A stretch of DNA of 64,000 nucleotides from Persicitalea jodogahamensis (GTDB lineage: Bacteria; Bacteroidota; Bacteroidia; Cytophagales; Spirosomataceae): positions 901,731 to 965,730 of the forward strand of contig NZ_BMXF01000001.1 of NCBI RefSeq assembly GCF_014651615.1. The letters run 5' to 3'. A program made the position numbers and the translations under genes. Each line of letters opens with the position of its first letter. The first letter of the stretch is position 1. The notes under the pieces were generated by a model that saw only the letters and a list, made by a program, of their open reading frames with translations, was not told the origin of the DNA and did not search any database. Below, piece by piece: positions 43,504 through 51,960 of this stretch.

Positions 43504-44451
43504 TCATTCCCGCCATCCAAAAATATTAAGTTGCAAATCCATCGTAGCATTGCCGCGGTAGCGATGATTGACGAAAGGCCGCTTACGGTGCTGATTGGTG
43601 TCCACATAATAGCGGAACCCGTTCTCTTCAAACACTTTGACGACGCCGGCAAGTGATTGCGAATGACCGATGTAGGAATGAAACTCCACGAACAGGTTTT
43701 CTACGTGCCCCAGCGAGTCGGCGCAGTCGGCCAGTACGTCTATCTCCGCTCCTTCGATGTCTATCTTTAAAAAATCAATGCGTTTTTCTTTACGCAGGTA
43801 ATCCCGCAAACGAACCGAGGGTACCAAATTCATTTGAGCCGATTCGGAATAGATGGACGAGGAATCGGCCGCTTCGCTGCCAAATTGGACACCTTGGTCG
43901 TCGGTCCAGACGGCTTTGTCAATTACCTCGACATCCGTGATTCCATTGCTTTGTAAGTTCTCCCGCAGTAGTTCGGCAATGCTGGCTTCTGCCTCGAAAG
44001 CAATAACACGGGCTTGGGGGTACCGTTCTTTAAAATATAAAACGCTCATCCCCACATTGGCGCCGCAATCCAGAATGACGGGTTGGGGATGGTCGGATGT
44101 GAATTCGTAAAATGCATCGGCAAAAATCTCCTGATGCTGGAATAGAAACGACATCGTATCGGGTACCCGAAGGCGGTACTTGCCAAAGCGAACCTCGGTA
44201 AGACGGTGCCGTGGCTTGTCGCCGTATCGCCACAGCAAGCCAATGAACTCGCGGTCGCGGGCCGTACGCAGGGCGTTGTAAGGTTCTTTCAGTAATTGTT
44301 TTAACCAGAACAAACCAATGGAGAATAGACTATGGACAATGAGAATAACCAGTGGGGACGGTCGATTCTTTAGCGTTTGTACAAAACTTGCGCTTTTATC
44401 ATTTAAAAAAAAGCCGGTTGCCATCGACCAATAGCCAATGGGCGGCGCCAC
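43504..44451 (-). CDS. FkbM family methyltransferase (first copy)
   Basis: A 315-aa protein whose N-terminus carries a hydrophobic stretch (LVILIVHSLFSIGLFWL, about residues 34-50) that may tie it to the membrane. The SAM-binding fold is clear: VILDCGANVGMSVLYFKERY, ARVIAFEAEASIAELLREN, and the FkbM signature RIDFLKIDIEGAEIDVLADC. It probably methylates a sugar hydroxyl of the glycan. The first ATG (44451) is given; 44424 is also possible. The gene begins 45 bases from the divergent UDP-sugar dehydrogenase. Confidence 0.88.
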   Translation of the reverse strand: MAPPIGYWSMATGFFLNDKSASFVQTLKNRPSPLVILIVHSLFSIGLFWLKQLLKEPYNALRTARDREFIGLLWRYGDKPRHRLTEVRFGKYRLRVPDTMSFLFQHQEIFADAFYEFTSDHPQPVILDCGANVGMSVLYFKERYPQARVIAFEAEASIAELLRENLQSNGITDVEVIDKAVWTDDQGVQFGSEAADSSSIYSESAQMNLVPSVRLRDYLRKEKRIDFLKIDIEGAEIDVLADCADSLGHVENLFVEFHSYIGHSQSLAGVVKVFEENGFRYYVDTNQHRKRPFVNHRYRGNATMDLQLNIFGWRE

Positions 44452-44466
44452 TTTCTTAAAAATAGA

Positions 44467-44474
44467 TAGCTTTG
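44467..44474 (+). promoter_or_regulatory. -7 box of the UDP-sugar dehydrogenase gene
   Basis: TAGCTTTG matches TAnnTTTG 22 bases before ATG 44497. No clear -33 word. Confidence 0.5.
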
Positions 44475-44496
44475 GGGTAGTTTAATCCCAATTTTA

Positions 44497-45762
44497 ATGC
44501 ATCTGCATCCCCCTTTGAAAATTGCCGTTATCGGTCTTGGCTATGTCGGCCTGCCGCTGGCTCTGGCGTTCAGCAAGCGGTACTCAGTTGTCGGACTTGA
44601 CACCGACCTGGCCCGAATAGCGGAACTTCTGGCTCACCACGACCGCACCCAGGAGCTGACCGACCGCCAATTGCAAACCGCCGAATCGCTGCAATTTACT
44701 GGCGACGCGGCTGATTTGAAAGACTGTACGGTATTTGTGGTCACGGTGCCCACTCCCATAGACGATTATAAAAAGCCGGATCTCAGGTCGCTGCTGGCGG
44801 CCAGTCATACGGTGGGCACGCTGCTAAAAAAAGGCGACGTCGTCATCTACGAGTCGACGGTTTATCCCGGCTGCACGGAGGAAGACTGTGTGCCTGTTTT
44901 GGAGCAGACCAGCAGACTGAACTTCAATACAGACTTTTTTTGCGGCTATTCGCCCGAGCGAATCAACCCGGGCGACAAAGTCAATACGTTGACCAAAATC
45001 AAAAAAGTTACCTCGGGAAGTACCCCGGGAACGGCCAGGTTTGTGGACGAGTTGTACGGCACCATCATCGAGGCCGGCACGCATCTGGCGCCGAGTATCC
45101 GGGTAGCCGAGGCCTCGAAGGCCATTGAGAATGCCCAGCGCGACGTGAATATATCTTTCATGAACGAGCTGGCCCTCATTTTCGACCGGATGAATATTGA
45201 CACTACCGAAGTACTGGAAGCAGCGGGGACCAAGTGGAATTTTTTGAAATACAAACCCGGGCTCGTCGGCGGACATTGCATTGGGGTAGATCCGTACTAT
45301 CTGGCTTACAAAGCTGAGTCTTTGGGCTATTACCCGCAGGTAATCCTGTCGGGACGCCGTGTAAATGACCAAATGGGTGTTTTTGTGGCCAATAAGCTGG
45401 TAAAATTACTGATCAAAAAAGGCCACAAAATAGAAGGGAGCCGCGTCTTGATCCTGGGCATTACCTTCAAGGAAAACTGCCCCGATATCAGAAATACCCG
45501 CGTGGTCGATGTAATCCATGAATTGAGTGACTTTGGTATGGAGGTGGACGTGAAAGACCCCTGGGCCGTGCCGGAAGAGGTATCCGAAGAGTACGGAATC
45601 CGACTGGTCGAAGGCATTGAGGGTAAATACGAGGCTGTGGTGCTGGCCGTGGCGCATAGCGAATTCACCTCGCTGGATTTTGCCGAATTCACCCACGCTC
45701 ATTCGGTAGTTTTTGATTTGAAGGCAACTTTGCCCAAAAATGCCGTCGATGCCCGGCTGTAA
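44497..45762 (+). CDS. UDP-N-acetylhexosamine dehydrogenase (WecC/TviB/WbpA family)
   Basis: A 421-aa NAD-dependent enzyme that oxidises C6 of a UDP-sugar twice to give a uronic acid donor. The Rossmann motif is IAVIGLGYVGLPLALAF. The middle helix is IRVAEASKAIENAQRDVNIS. The catalytic Cys is in GLVGGHCIGVDPYYLAYKA. The C-terminal NDP site contains FKENCPDIRNTRVVDVIHEL. Subgroup (UDP-ManNAc, UDP-GlcNAc or UDP-GalNAc) cannot be fixed from sequence. wecB downstream would favour UDP-ManNAcA, but the opposite-strand GT lies between them, so they are separate transcripts. Confidence 0.92.
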   Translation: MHLHPPLKIAVIGLGYVGLPLALAFSKRYSVVGLDTDLARIAELLAHHDRTQELTDRQLQTAESLQFTGDAADLKDCTVFVVTVPTPIDDYKKPDLRSLLAASHTVGTLLKKGDVVIYESTVYPGCTEEDCVPVLEQTSRLNFNTDFFCGYSPERINPGDKVNTLTKIKKVTSGSTPGTARFVDELYGTIIEAGTHLAPSIRVAEASKAIENAQRDVNISFMNELALIFDRMNIDTTEVLEAAGTKWNFLKYKPGLVGGHCIGVDPYYLAYKAESLGYYPQVILSGRRVNDQMGVFVANKLVKLLIKKGHKIEGSRVLILGITFKENCPDIRNTRVVDVIHELSDFGMEVDVKDPWAVPEEVSEEYGIRLVEGIEGKYEAVVLAVAHSEFTSLDFAEFTHAHSVVFDLKATLPKNAVDARL

Positions 45763-45780
45763 TCGGAGAGTTGCAGCGCG

Positions 45781-46680
45781 CTAGACGCCGTACTTCATTC
45801 GGTTTTTGAGCTTTACACGCCAGGGCAGGTTGTAGTAGGTGCGGAAAGTTTTTTGTACCGCCGGGTCGGATTGCAAGTTAAAATCAAAATCAACTTTCCC
45901 AATGGCAAGTTCCTGGCCGTAAGTGTTCGCTTTGAAAGTGAAATTGGTGCCGCTGCCATCCGTGCCGATATTCATGATTTTGGATTTTACCGGATAAAGA
46001 CCGTAGGCTGAATGCTGCATTTGTGCCAGCGTCCAGCGAATGGCCCAGGAATCAATGACGCCCCGCTGTTGCTTAATCAGCATGGGCCAAAGATCGTCGC
46101 CGCCCACGTTTAACTTTTCCTTCCAGTCCGGGTCGTTTTTTATTTTGGCAAAAACCCCAACCTGCCAGTCGGCTTTCTGCCAGCGGTCGCGCCAGGTGCC
46201 CCAGCCCCACGAACTGGCGCGGGGGGCCAGGTATGCGTCCCCGGTGTAGTCGGGGGGCAGCGCGATAGGCGGTGTGTAGCCCGTGACCGAAAAAATGTCC
46301 GGCCGATTTCTATACACTTCGAGCGCGGCATTCATGTAATCCAGGAAATCCGGCGTGCAGATCATGTCGTCTTCCAGCACAATGACGGTTTCGTGGGTGT
46401 CGAGAATTTGGCTGACGCCTTCAATGACAGACTTCGCCAATCCTTTATTCTGCGGGGATGCGACAGTAGTCAGAGATCTGAACCCCATCGTTTCGGCCAG
46501 CAATTCCCTGACTTCCCGCACTAAATCGGCGTCCGATGCTCCCTTTGATCCATCGGAAAACACGATCAGATCACTTTTTGCAGCGAGTGGGTTTCGCCGA
46601 AGGGCGTCAAGCGTCTGCCGCAAGTGCTGTGGGCGATTGTAGCAAAAAACGATGATCGGGGCGAGTCGCGCGGAGGGCAT
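45781..46680 (-). CDS. Glycosyltransferase with GNT-I-like / GT2 fold
   Basis: A 299-aa GT-A type transferase. It starts with the hallmark APIIVFCYNRPQHLRQTLDA and has the sugar-donor region VIVLEDDMICTPDFLDYMNA, where EDD takes the place of DxD. A motif with WGWGTWRDRW around residue 165 is usual for this group. Eukaryotic GNT-I and many bacterial LPS enzymes share this. It converges with the dehydrogenase gene (18 bases) and diverges from wecB (56 bases). Confidence 0.9.
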   Translation of the reverse strand: MPSARLAPIIVFCYNRPQHLRQTLDALRRNPLAAKSDLIVFSDGSKGASDADLVREVRELLAETMGFRSLTTVASPQNKGLAKSVIEGVSQILDTHETVIVLEDDMICTPDFLDYMNAALEVYRNRPDIFSVTGYTPPIALPPDYTGDAYLAPRASSWGWGTWRDRWQKADWQVGVFAKIKNDPDWKEKLNVGGDDLWPMLIKQQRGVIDSWAIRWTLAQMQHSAYGLYPVKSKIMNIGTDGSGTNFTFKANTYGQELAIGKVDFDFNLQSDPAVQKTFRTYYNLPWRVKLKNRMKYGV

Positions 46681-46708
46681 AGAAGAGGATTTGGCAATTT
46701 TGTTTCCT

Positions 46709-46716
46709 TACTTTTG
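46709..46716 (+). promoter_or_regulatory. -7 box of wecB
   Basis: TACTTTTG matches TAnnTTTG. The start would be near 46723, about 14 bases before the TTG start codon at 46737. Confidence 0.5.
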
Positions 46717-46736
46717 CAAAAAAACAAACTTAATTT

Positions 46737-47840
46737 TTGAAAATACTCAGCATCGTCGGGGCAAGACCCAATTTCATGAAAGTCGCTCCGTTGCACCGGG
46801 CTTTTGCGAGCCGCGAGGGGCTGGAATCTAAGATCATCCATACCGGTCAGCATTACGACGCCCGGATGTCGGACGTGTTTTTCAAGCAACTGGAACTACC
46901 CGAACCCGATTATTTTCTGGGGGTAGGTGGCGGCAGCCACACGCAGCAAACGGCCCGAACCATGCTGGCTTTCGAGTCGGTTTTGCAAGCCGAAAAACCT
47001 GATGCCGTGCTGGTAGTGGGCGATGTGAATGCCACGCTGGCCTGCGCTCTGGTAGCTGTGAAGGAGCACATACCTGTCGTCCACGTGGAGGCGGGGCTTC
47101 GCAGCGGCGACCGCCGGATGCCCGAGGAAATCAACCGCATCCTGACCGACAGCATTTCGGACTACCTTTTCGTGACTGAACAGGCGGCCCTCGACAATCT
47201 GAAAGCGGAGAACGTACCGGACGAAAAAGTATTTTTCGTAGGCAATGTCATGATCGACTCGCTGGTGCATTACCGCGAGAAAGCCCGACAGCTCCCTTTG
47301 CTCAGTGAATTGGGGTTAGAGCCTGAATCCTATGTTCTGATGACGATGCACCGCCCGGCCAATGTCGATCATGTAGCAGGCTTGAGGAGCATTCTCGACC
47401 TAATAAAAAGCACTGCCGCCTATCGCACGGTGCTGTTTCCCATTCATCCCCGCACCCGCAACAACATGGCGCAGTTTGGCTTGCAAACTGAATTGGAAGC
47501 CATTCCCAATCTGCGCTTGCTGGAACCGCAGGGCTACCTGGAATTCCTGCAACTGATGGAGAATGCTTGCCTGATCATAACCGATTCGGGCGGAATTCAG
47601 GAGGAGACCACCTGCTTGAAAGTACCCTGCCTGACCTTCCGCGACAGCACCGAACGTCCCGTGACGGTGGAGCTGGGTACTAATTTCTTGCTCGCCGACC
47701 TGGATCCGCAGACGGTTCATCGCCATGTTGTGGCTATATTGGAAGGTAAAATGAAAACGGGTACTATCCCACCCTTGTGGGATGGGCAAACCGCCGGGCG
47801 CGTTGCCGAAATTCTGGCCAGTAGTTTGCAGAAAAAGTGA
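46737..47840 (+). CDS. wecB: UDP-N-acetylglucosamine 2-epimerase (non-hydrolysing)
   Basis: A 367-aa enzyme that converts UDP-GlcNAc to UDP-ManNAc. The N-terminus (KILSIVGARPNFMKVAPLHR) requires the TTG start at 46737, because the next ATG lies inside this conserved strand. Other motifs are IHTGQHYDARMSDVFF, VVHVEAGLRSGDRRMPEEIN, HRPANVDH and SGGIQEETTCLKVPCLTF. All catalytic residues of the family (D, E, H) appear to be kept. It heads a plus-strand run with an FkbM gene, a fucosyltransferase-like gene and a DUF268 gene. Confidence 0.95.
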   Translation: MKILSIVGARPNFMKVAPLHRAFASREGLESKIIHTGQHYDARMSDVFFKQLELPEPDYFLGVGGGSHTQQTARTMLAFESVLQAEKPDAVLVVGDVNATLACALVAVKEHIPVVHVEAGLRSGDRRMPEEINRILTDSISDYLFVTEQAALDNLKAENVPDEKVFFVGNVMIDSLVHYREKARQLPLLSELGLEPESYVLMTMHRPANVDHVAGLRSILDLIKSTAAYRTVLFPIHPRTRNNMAQFGLQTELEAIPNLRLLEPQGYLEFLQLMENACLIITDSGGIQEETTCLKVPCLTFRDSTERPVTVELGTNFLLADLDPQTVHRHVVAILEGKMKTGTIPPLWDGQTAGRVAEILASSLQKK

Positions 47841-47901
47841 ATCCCTGAACATTGCCAAATCACCTTTGTCCAGCTGTAATTAACGATTATCCTGAAATAT
47901 T

Positions 47902-48699
47902 TTGAATAAGTTTTTCAAAATCCTCAAACCTGTACTTGACCTCACTGCCCGCAAGAAAGGGTTTCAGCGGCTCTACTCGATGGTGTACCATCTGGGGCTC
48001 TACGGCATGAATTACGGCGTGAGCGGCGATATCAACAGCAACGGTGAAATGAATCTGCTACGCAGCCTGCGGGGGCGGATAAAATCTTCAAACCCCGTGC
48101 TGTTCGACGTGGGGGCCAATGTGGGTGAATACGCCAATCTTCTGGCCGATGTCTTTGGCCATGAGGCCCGGATCTATGCCTTTGAGCCTTCCACACCTAC
48201 CTGGGAAGTACTTAAAACCAAACTGACCCACCCAAATATAGAAGCCGTCAACCTGGGGCTGAGCCAGGCCGTCGAAGATGTGAAGCTGTATCGCAGTCAG
48301 GAATTGTCGAGTCTGGCTTCGGTATACCCGCGACAGTTTCAGGACGAAAAACTGGACCAGTACGAAATGGTTTCGCTCACTACGCTGGATCAGTTTTGCG
48401 CGGAACGGGGAATTGCCAGCATTGATTTTCTGAAAATCGATGTGGAAGGTCACGAAATAAAAGTATTTGAAGGAGCTACTGCTATGCTCGCCCGTCGGGC
48501 GATCCGCTTTATTCAGTTTGAATTCGGCGGGACCAACATTGACTCCCGCGTTTTTCTCCGGGACTTTCTGAATTTGTTATCTCCTGACTATCGGCTGTAT
48601 CGGGTGGTAACTGACGGCCTGTATCCCATAACCTACACTGAAACACTGGAGATTTTTTCCTATTCCAATTTCTTTGCCGAACTAATCACCGAAAAATGA
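47902..48699 (+). CDS. FkbM family methyltransferase (second copy)
   Basis: A 265-aa SAM-dependent methyltransferase. TTG 47902 is the likely start (MNKFFKILKPVLDLTARKKG), since the N-terminal basic helix belongs to the family and no ATG fits. Motifs are NPVLFDVGANVGEYANLLAD, ARIYAFEPSTPTWEVLKTK and SIDFLKIDVEGHEIKVFEGA. It overlaps the next gene by 4 bases (ATGA), which shows translational coupling. Its sequence is well diverged from the copy at 43504. Confidence 0.9.
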   Translation: MNKFFKILKPVLDLTARKKGFQRLYSMVYHLGLYGMNYGVSGDINSNGEMNLLRSLRGRIKSSNPVLFDVGANVGEYANLLADVFGHEARIYAFEPSTPTWEVLKTKLTHPNIEAVNLGLSQAVEDVKLYRSQELSSLASVYPRQFQDEKLDQYEMVSLTTLDQFCAERGIASIDFLKIDVEGHEIKVFEGATAMLARRAIRFIQFEFGGTNIDSRVFLRDFLNLLSPDYRLYRVVTDGLYPITYTETLEIFSYSNFFAELITEK

Positions 48700-49526
48700 G
48701 CAGGGCAAACCACATGACCGTGATTCCATTTGGTGGCCTTGGCAACCGGTTGCGGGTACTTAACTCGGCTTTTTTTCTGAGCCGCGATATAGGGGCCGAT
48801 GTCGAATTGGTTTGGTTTGTGAAGCCTGAGTTGAATAGTGAACTCGGTGATATGTTTGCTGCTACGGGTTTCGAGTACTTTCCGATGTCGCGCTGGAAAA
48901 GGGCGCTGCTCAAACCGTTCCTGAAACATATTTACATTCAAAAATACGAAAGTACTTACCGCCGGTTTCTCCGGCTGTTTTACGATCAGGTTTATTTCGA
49001 CAATGATCTGACCGTCCGATCTCCTTCCCAGCTTCGTGCCGAGATTGCCCAACACGGGCGGGTGTTGATTGCTACCTGCTACCAATTTTATGATTTTGAG
49101 AATTTTGACAATCTTGTCGTGCAGCCGCAGCTCCGGCAGCGCATCGATGCCCTGACCGCCCGCTTCGACCGCAACACCGTGGGCGTACACATCCGCCGCA
49201 CCGACCACACGGCTTTGATAAAGGCCTCACCGGTCGAGCTATTCACGGACCGGATGAAACAGTTGGAAGGCGAGGATCCTGATGTGAAGTTTTTTCTGGC
49301 CACGGACGATGCCTCATTGAAAACTGCGCTCCGGGAACAGTTCGGCCAGCGCCTTATTACACAGGATATTCCGCTCAGCCGTGCTACTGCCGAAGGAATG
49401 CAGGGCGCTGTTGTGGATATTTACGCTTTATCCCAAACAAAAAAAATTATTTGCACTACCCGCAGTAGTTTTGCCCAGATGGCCGCCCTGATCGGGGCTG
49501 AGAAAGAAATCATCGAAGTCTGCTGA
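48696..49526 (+). CDS. Fucosyltransferase-like glycosyltransferase
   Basis: A 276-aa protein. The N-terminus has VIPFGGLGNRLRVLNSAFFL, a GDP-fucose-type loop. The signature VGVHIRRTDH (about residues 162-171) is the HxRRTD motif shared by GT11/GT23-like fucosyltransferases. The C-terminal part has a DIYALSQTKKIICTTRSSFA stretch, the usual acceptor-side helix. Donor is likely GDP-fucose or a related GDP-sugar. No gmd or fcl gene in the window. Start ATG 48696 overlaps the FkbM stop. Confidence 0.85.
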   Translation: MSRANHMTVIPFGGLGNRLRVLNSAFFLSRDIGADVELVWFVKPELNSELGDMFAATGFEYFPMSRWKRALLKPFLKHIYIQKYESTYRRFLRLFYDQVYFDNDLTVRSPSQLRAEIAQHGRVLIATCYQFYDFENFDNLVVQPQLRQRIDALTARFDRNTVGVHIRRTDHTALIKASPVELFTDRMKQLEGEDPDVKFFLATDDASLKTALREQFGQRLITQDIPLSRATAEGMQGAVVDIYALSQTKKIICTTRSSFAQMAALIGAEKEIIEVC

Positions 49527-49571
49527 CGTGGCCCCGGCGTTATTCATTTATATCATTTCAATCCCTGAAAA

Positions 49572-49607
49572 GGCCGAAAGCCAAAAGCTGACAGCCGATT
49601 GCCACCC
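49572..49607 (+). repeat. Dispersed GC-rich intergenic repeat, copy 3, abutting a start codon
   Basis: GGCCGAAAGCCAAAAGCTGA and then CAGCCGATTGCC; it ends one base before ATG 49608. It shares words with 2758-2787 and, inverted, with 2586-2622. Confidence 0.45.
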
Positions 49608-50384
49608 ATGAAACTCATCTATTTTGCCCTCGACTACCTTGGCATCGACCCTCGTAAGGCTTTCACCAATTTCAAGGGGCTGTTCTGGTACGTTCGGGAT
49701 ATTTCCGTTTTCAGGAAACAGTTTGCTACCTCTGACCAAAGTTTCAGGGTCAGGTACATCCCGGTACTTACCGACAAGTACGATTCAAGTGGTAAGGCAA
49801 GGGGGCAGTATTTCTATCAGGATCTTTATGCCGCGCACCGGATTTTTGTAGATAATCCCGTCCGGCATATCGACATTGGCTCGCGGGTGGATGGTTTTGT
49901 GGCCCACGTGGCGGCTTTTCGCAAAATAGAGGTTTTTGATATACGGCCGCTGCCGGGAAAGATCAACAACATCGAGTTTGTGCAGGCCGACCTGATGCAG
50001 TTTGACGAGCGTCTGGCCGAATGCACCGATTCACTTTCCTGCCTGCACACCATAGAGCATTTCGGATTGGGCCGCTACGGTGACCCCATCGACGTAGATG
50101 GTCACCTTAAAGGGCTCGATACAATGTATAAGCTACTCAAGCCCGGTGGTCGGTTCTACTTTTCCACCCAAATCGGCCCGCAGCGCATTGACTTCAACTC
50201 GCACCGGATTTTTTCGCTGCACTATTTGCTGGATTACTTTAAAGGAAAATACGACATCGAGCGCTTTGCCTACATCGATGATGCCGATCATTTTTTCGAG
50301 GACGCCGCTCTGACTCCTCAACTCATCGCCACCAACGCGGGTTGTAAAATGGGCTGCGGAATTTTTGTGCTGGTGAAGAGGTAA
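49608..50384 (+). CDS. DUF268 family protein, methyltransferase-like
   Basis: A 258-aa protein. Family members sit in polysaccharide clusters and look like SAM-dependent methyltransferases. Here the region HIDIGSRVDGFVAHVAAFRK and IEFVQADLMQFD would form the SAM site, and SLSCLHTIEHFGLGRYGDPI is the DUF268 signature. The C-terminus has CKMGCGIFVLVKR. ATG 49608 was chosen; the TTG three codons earlier lies in a repeat. Convergent with the flippase gene, 4 bases apart. Confidence 0.85.
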   Translation: MKLIYFALDYLGIDPRKAFTNFKGLFWYVRDISVFRKQFATSDQSFRVRYIPVLTDKYDSSGKARGQYFYQDLYAAHRIFVDNPVRHIDIGSRVDGFVAHVAAFRKIEVFDIRPLPGKINNIEFVQADLMQFDERLAECTDSLSCLHTIEHFGLGRYGDPIDVDGHLKGLDTMYKLLKPGGRFYFSTQIGPQRIDFNSHRIFSLHYLLDYFKGKYDIERFAYIDDADHFFEDAALTPQLIATNAGCKMGCGIFVLVKR

Positions 50385-50388
50385 GCCG

Positions 50389-51891
50389 TTACCTGTTAAG
50401 GTACTTCTTGAAGGCAGAGAACCCGTTACGTACCAGCGAATTGATATCTTCCGAGACATTCATCCATAGAATCCCCGCCCCGAAGGCCGCGCCTGACAGC
50501 GCCGTTCGGTAAACGAGCGTGGCTATTCGCTCCCACAGGCTTTCACCAAGCGACGGGAGCTGAAAGCCCAGAAACAGCAAAACCGCCCCCAAAGCCAGGA
50601 TCTGCAGCTGTACCCGACTGAAAGGATGAATGCGGAAAAATTTCCAGATCAGGAAAGTTCGGGTGACATTGTAGTACGTCACTGAAGCCACTGCTGCCAG
50701 GGCTGCGCCGTCGAGGCCATATAGCGGGATCAGGAAACGATTCAGCAGGAAAAGTACCAAAATGAACAGAGCGATTAACAACGAATCCAGTTTGTAATAC
50801 TTGGAGTACGCCAGAATCAGGGTATTAATACCGTTGGCTAACTCAAATAGCTTACCCAGACCGATGATGATCAGGGCGTACTTTCCGGCGGCGTAGGCTG
50901 GCTTGATGAAAGTAAACAGGAGATCGATGTTGACCCAGGTCACCAACAGGATCAGGCAGCCCAGAATGAGCTGTGTCACACCACTCTTTTTATAAATGCT
51001 CGCCACCTTGCCGTAGTCTTCACTGTGCATCGCATCGAGAACGATGGCCGTGGAAGCTTTGGCGGTGATGTTGTATGAGAGCGTCATCACGCTGCCAAAC
51101 AGCAGGCTGGTAGCATAAATACCAGTTTCACTCAGACCCAGAAATTCCTTGACCATGAGCTTGTCCAGTTGGGTGATCACAATAGACGAAAAACCAGTGG
51201 CCACGCTGAATAGCGAAAAACTGAGGAACTGCCGCCGGAAACCGGACTTGAAAAAAAAGCGATCGGGTGCCAGTGAAAAGTTGCCTAACTGGTAGGCGCG
51301 GAACATCATCAGCAGCGTGGGCAGGCAGATGCCGAATGCCCAGAGAAGAATAAAAACTTGAAAATCGATCAGTCCCATCGCTACCAGACAGGCTGAGAGG
51401 AAAATCAAAAAACGTTGTAGAAATTCTTTGTAAAAATTCCCGTGAGCGGTATCGTAGAGGCCCTTGGCGTAATTGTCAAAAAGGTAGAAAAGGAGTGTGG
51501 CCAGCGACAAAGGCACCATCAGGTCGAAGTACTTGCTGAATAGCAGCCGGTCCGCCTCGGCAGAACCGATGATTTGTTCTTTGAAGAGATACAATGCCAA
51601 AGTACCCGCGCCATAGCCCACCGCCGAAAAGAGCAGTCCGGTAAATAGGTAGCCCCGGTGCCTGCTTCCGGCGTCACGGAATTCTCCAAAAAACCGTGTC
51701 CCGGCTTGATTGAAGCCCAGGCTGGCAAACTGCGCCACGATCAGGGCATAAGCAAATAGCACCTGGAGCAGCCCGTTCTGTTGCGTAGTAAAAAAATTGG
51801 GAATGATCAGCGCCTGTGTAAGCATCCCAACTCCCACACCCATGTAGGAATAAAGTGTGCCGAGAATAGTCTGTCGTTTAATGACACTCAT
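50389..51891 (-). CDS. Polysaccharide flippase (Wzx-type, MOP superfamily)
   Basis: A 500-aa inner-membrane transporter that likely moves the lipid-linked repeat unit to the periplasm. Twelve to fourteen hydrophobic segments were counted across the length. The N-terminal FTTQQNGLLQVLFAYALIVA and SLGFNQAGTRFFGEFRDAGS are typical of the O-antigen/teichoic exporter branch. It has no fused domain. It lies downstream of the GNAT gene on the same strand (69-base gap). No Wzy-like polymerase was found beside it. Confidence 0.9.
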   Translation of the reverse strand: MSVIKRQTILGTLYSYMGVGVGMLTQALIIPNFFTTQQNGLLQVLFAYALIVAQFASLGFNQAGTRFFGEFRDAGSRHRGYLFTGLLFSAVGYGAGTLALYLFKEQIIGSAEADRLLFSKYFDLMVPLSLATLLFYLFDNYAKGLYDTAHGNFYKEFLQRFLIFLSACLVAMGLIDFQVFILLWAFGICLPTLLMMFRAYQLGNFSLAPDRFFFKSGFRRQFLSFSLFSVATGFSSIVITQLDKLMVKEFLGLSETGIYATSLLFGSVMTLSYNITAKASTAIVLDAMHSEDYGKVASIYKKSGVTQLILGCLILLVTWVNIDLLFTFIKPAYAAGKYALIIIGLGKLFELANGINTLILAYSKYYKLDSLLIALFILVLFLLNRFLIPLYGLDGAALAAVASVTYYNVTRTFLIWKFFRIHPFSRVQLQILALGAVLLFLGFQLPSLGESLWERIATLVYRTALSGAAFGAGILWMNVSEDINSLVRNGFSAFKKYLNR

Positions 51892-51960
51892 GCGATGCTG
51901 CTGAAAGCGTAACGGAGGGTACTATATGCGAACGGGCCGCAAAGGTAAGGCCCCAGGTGG

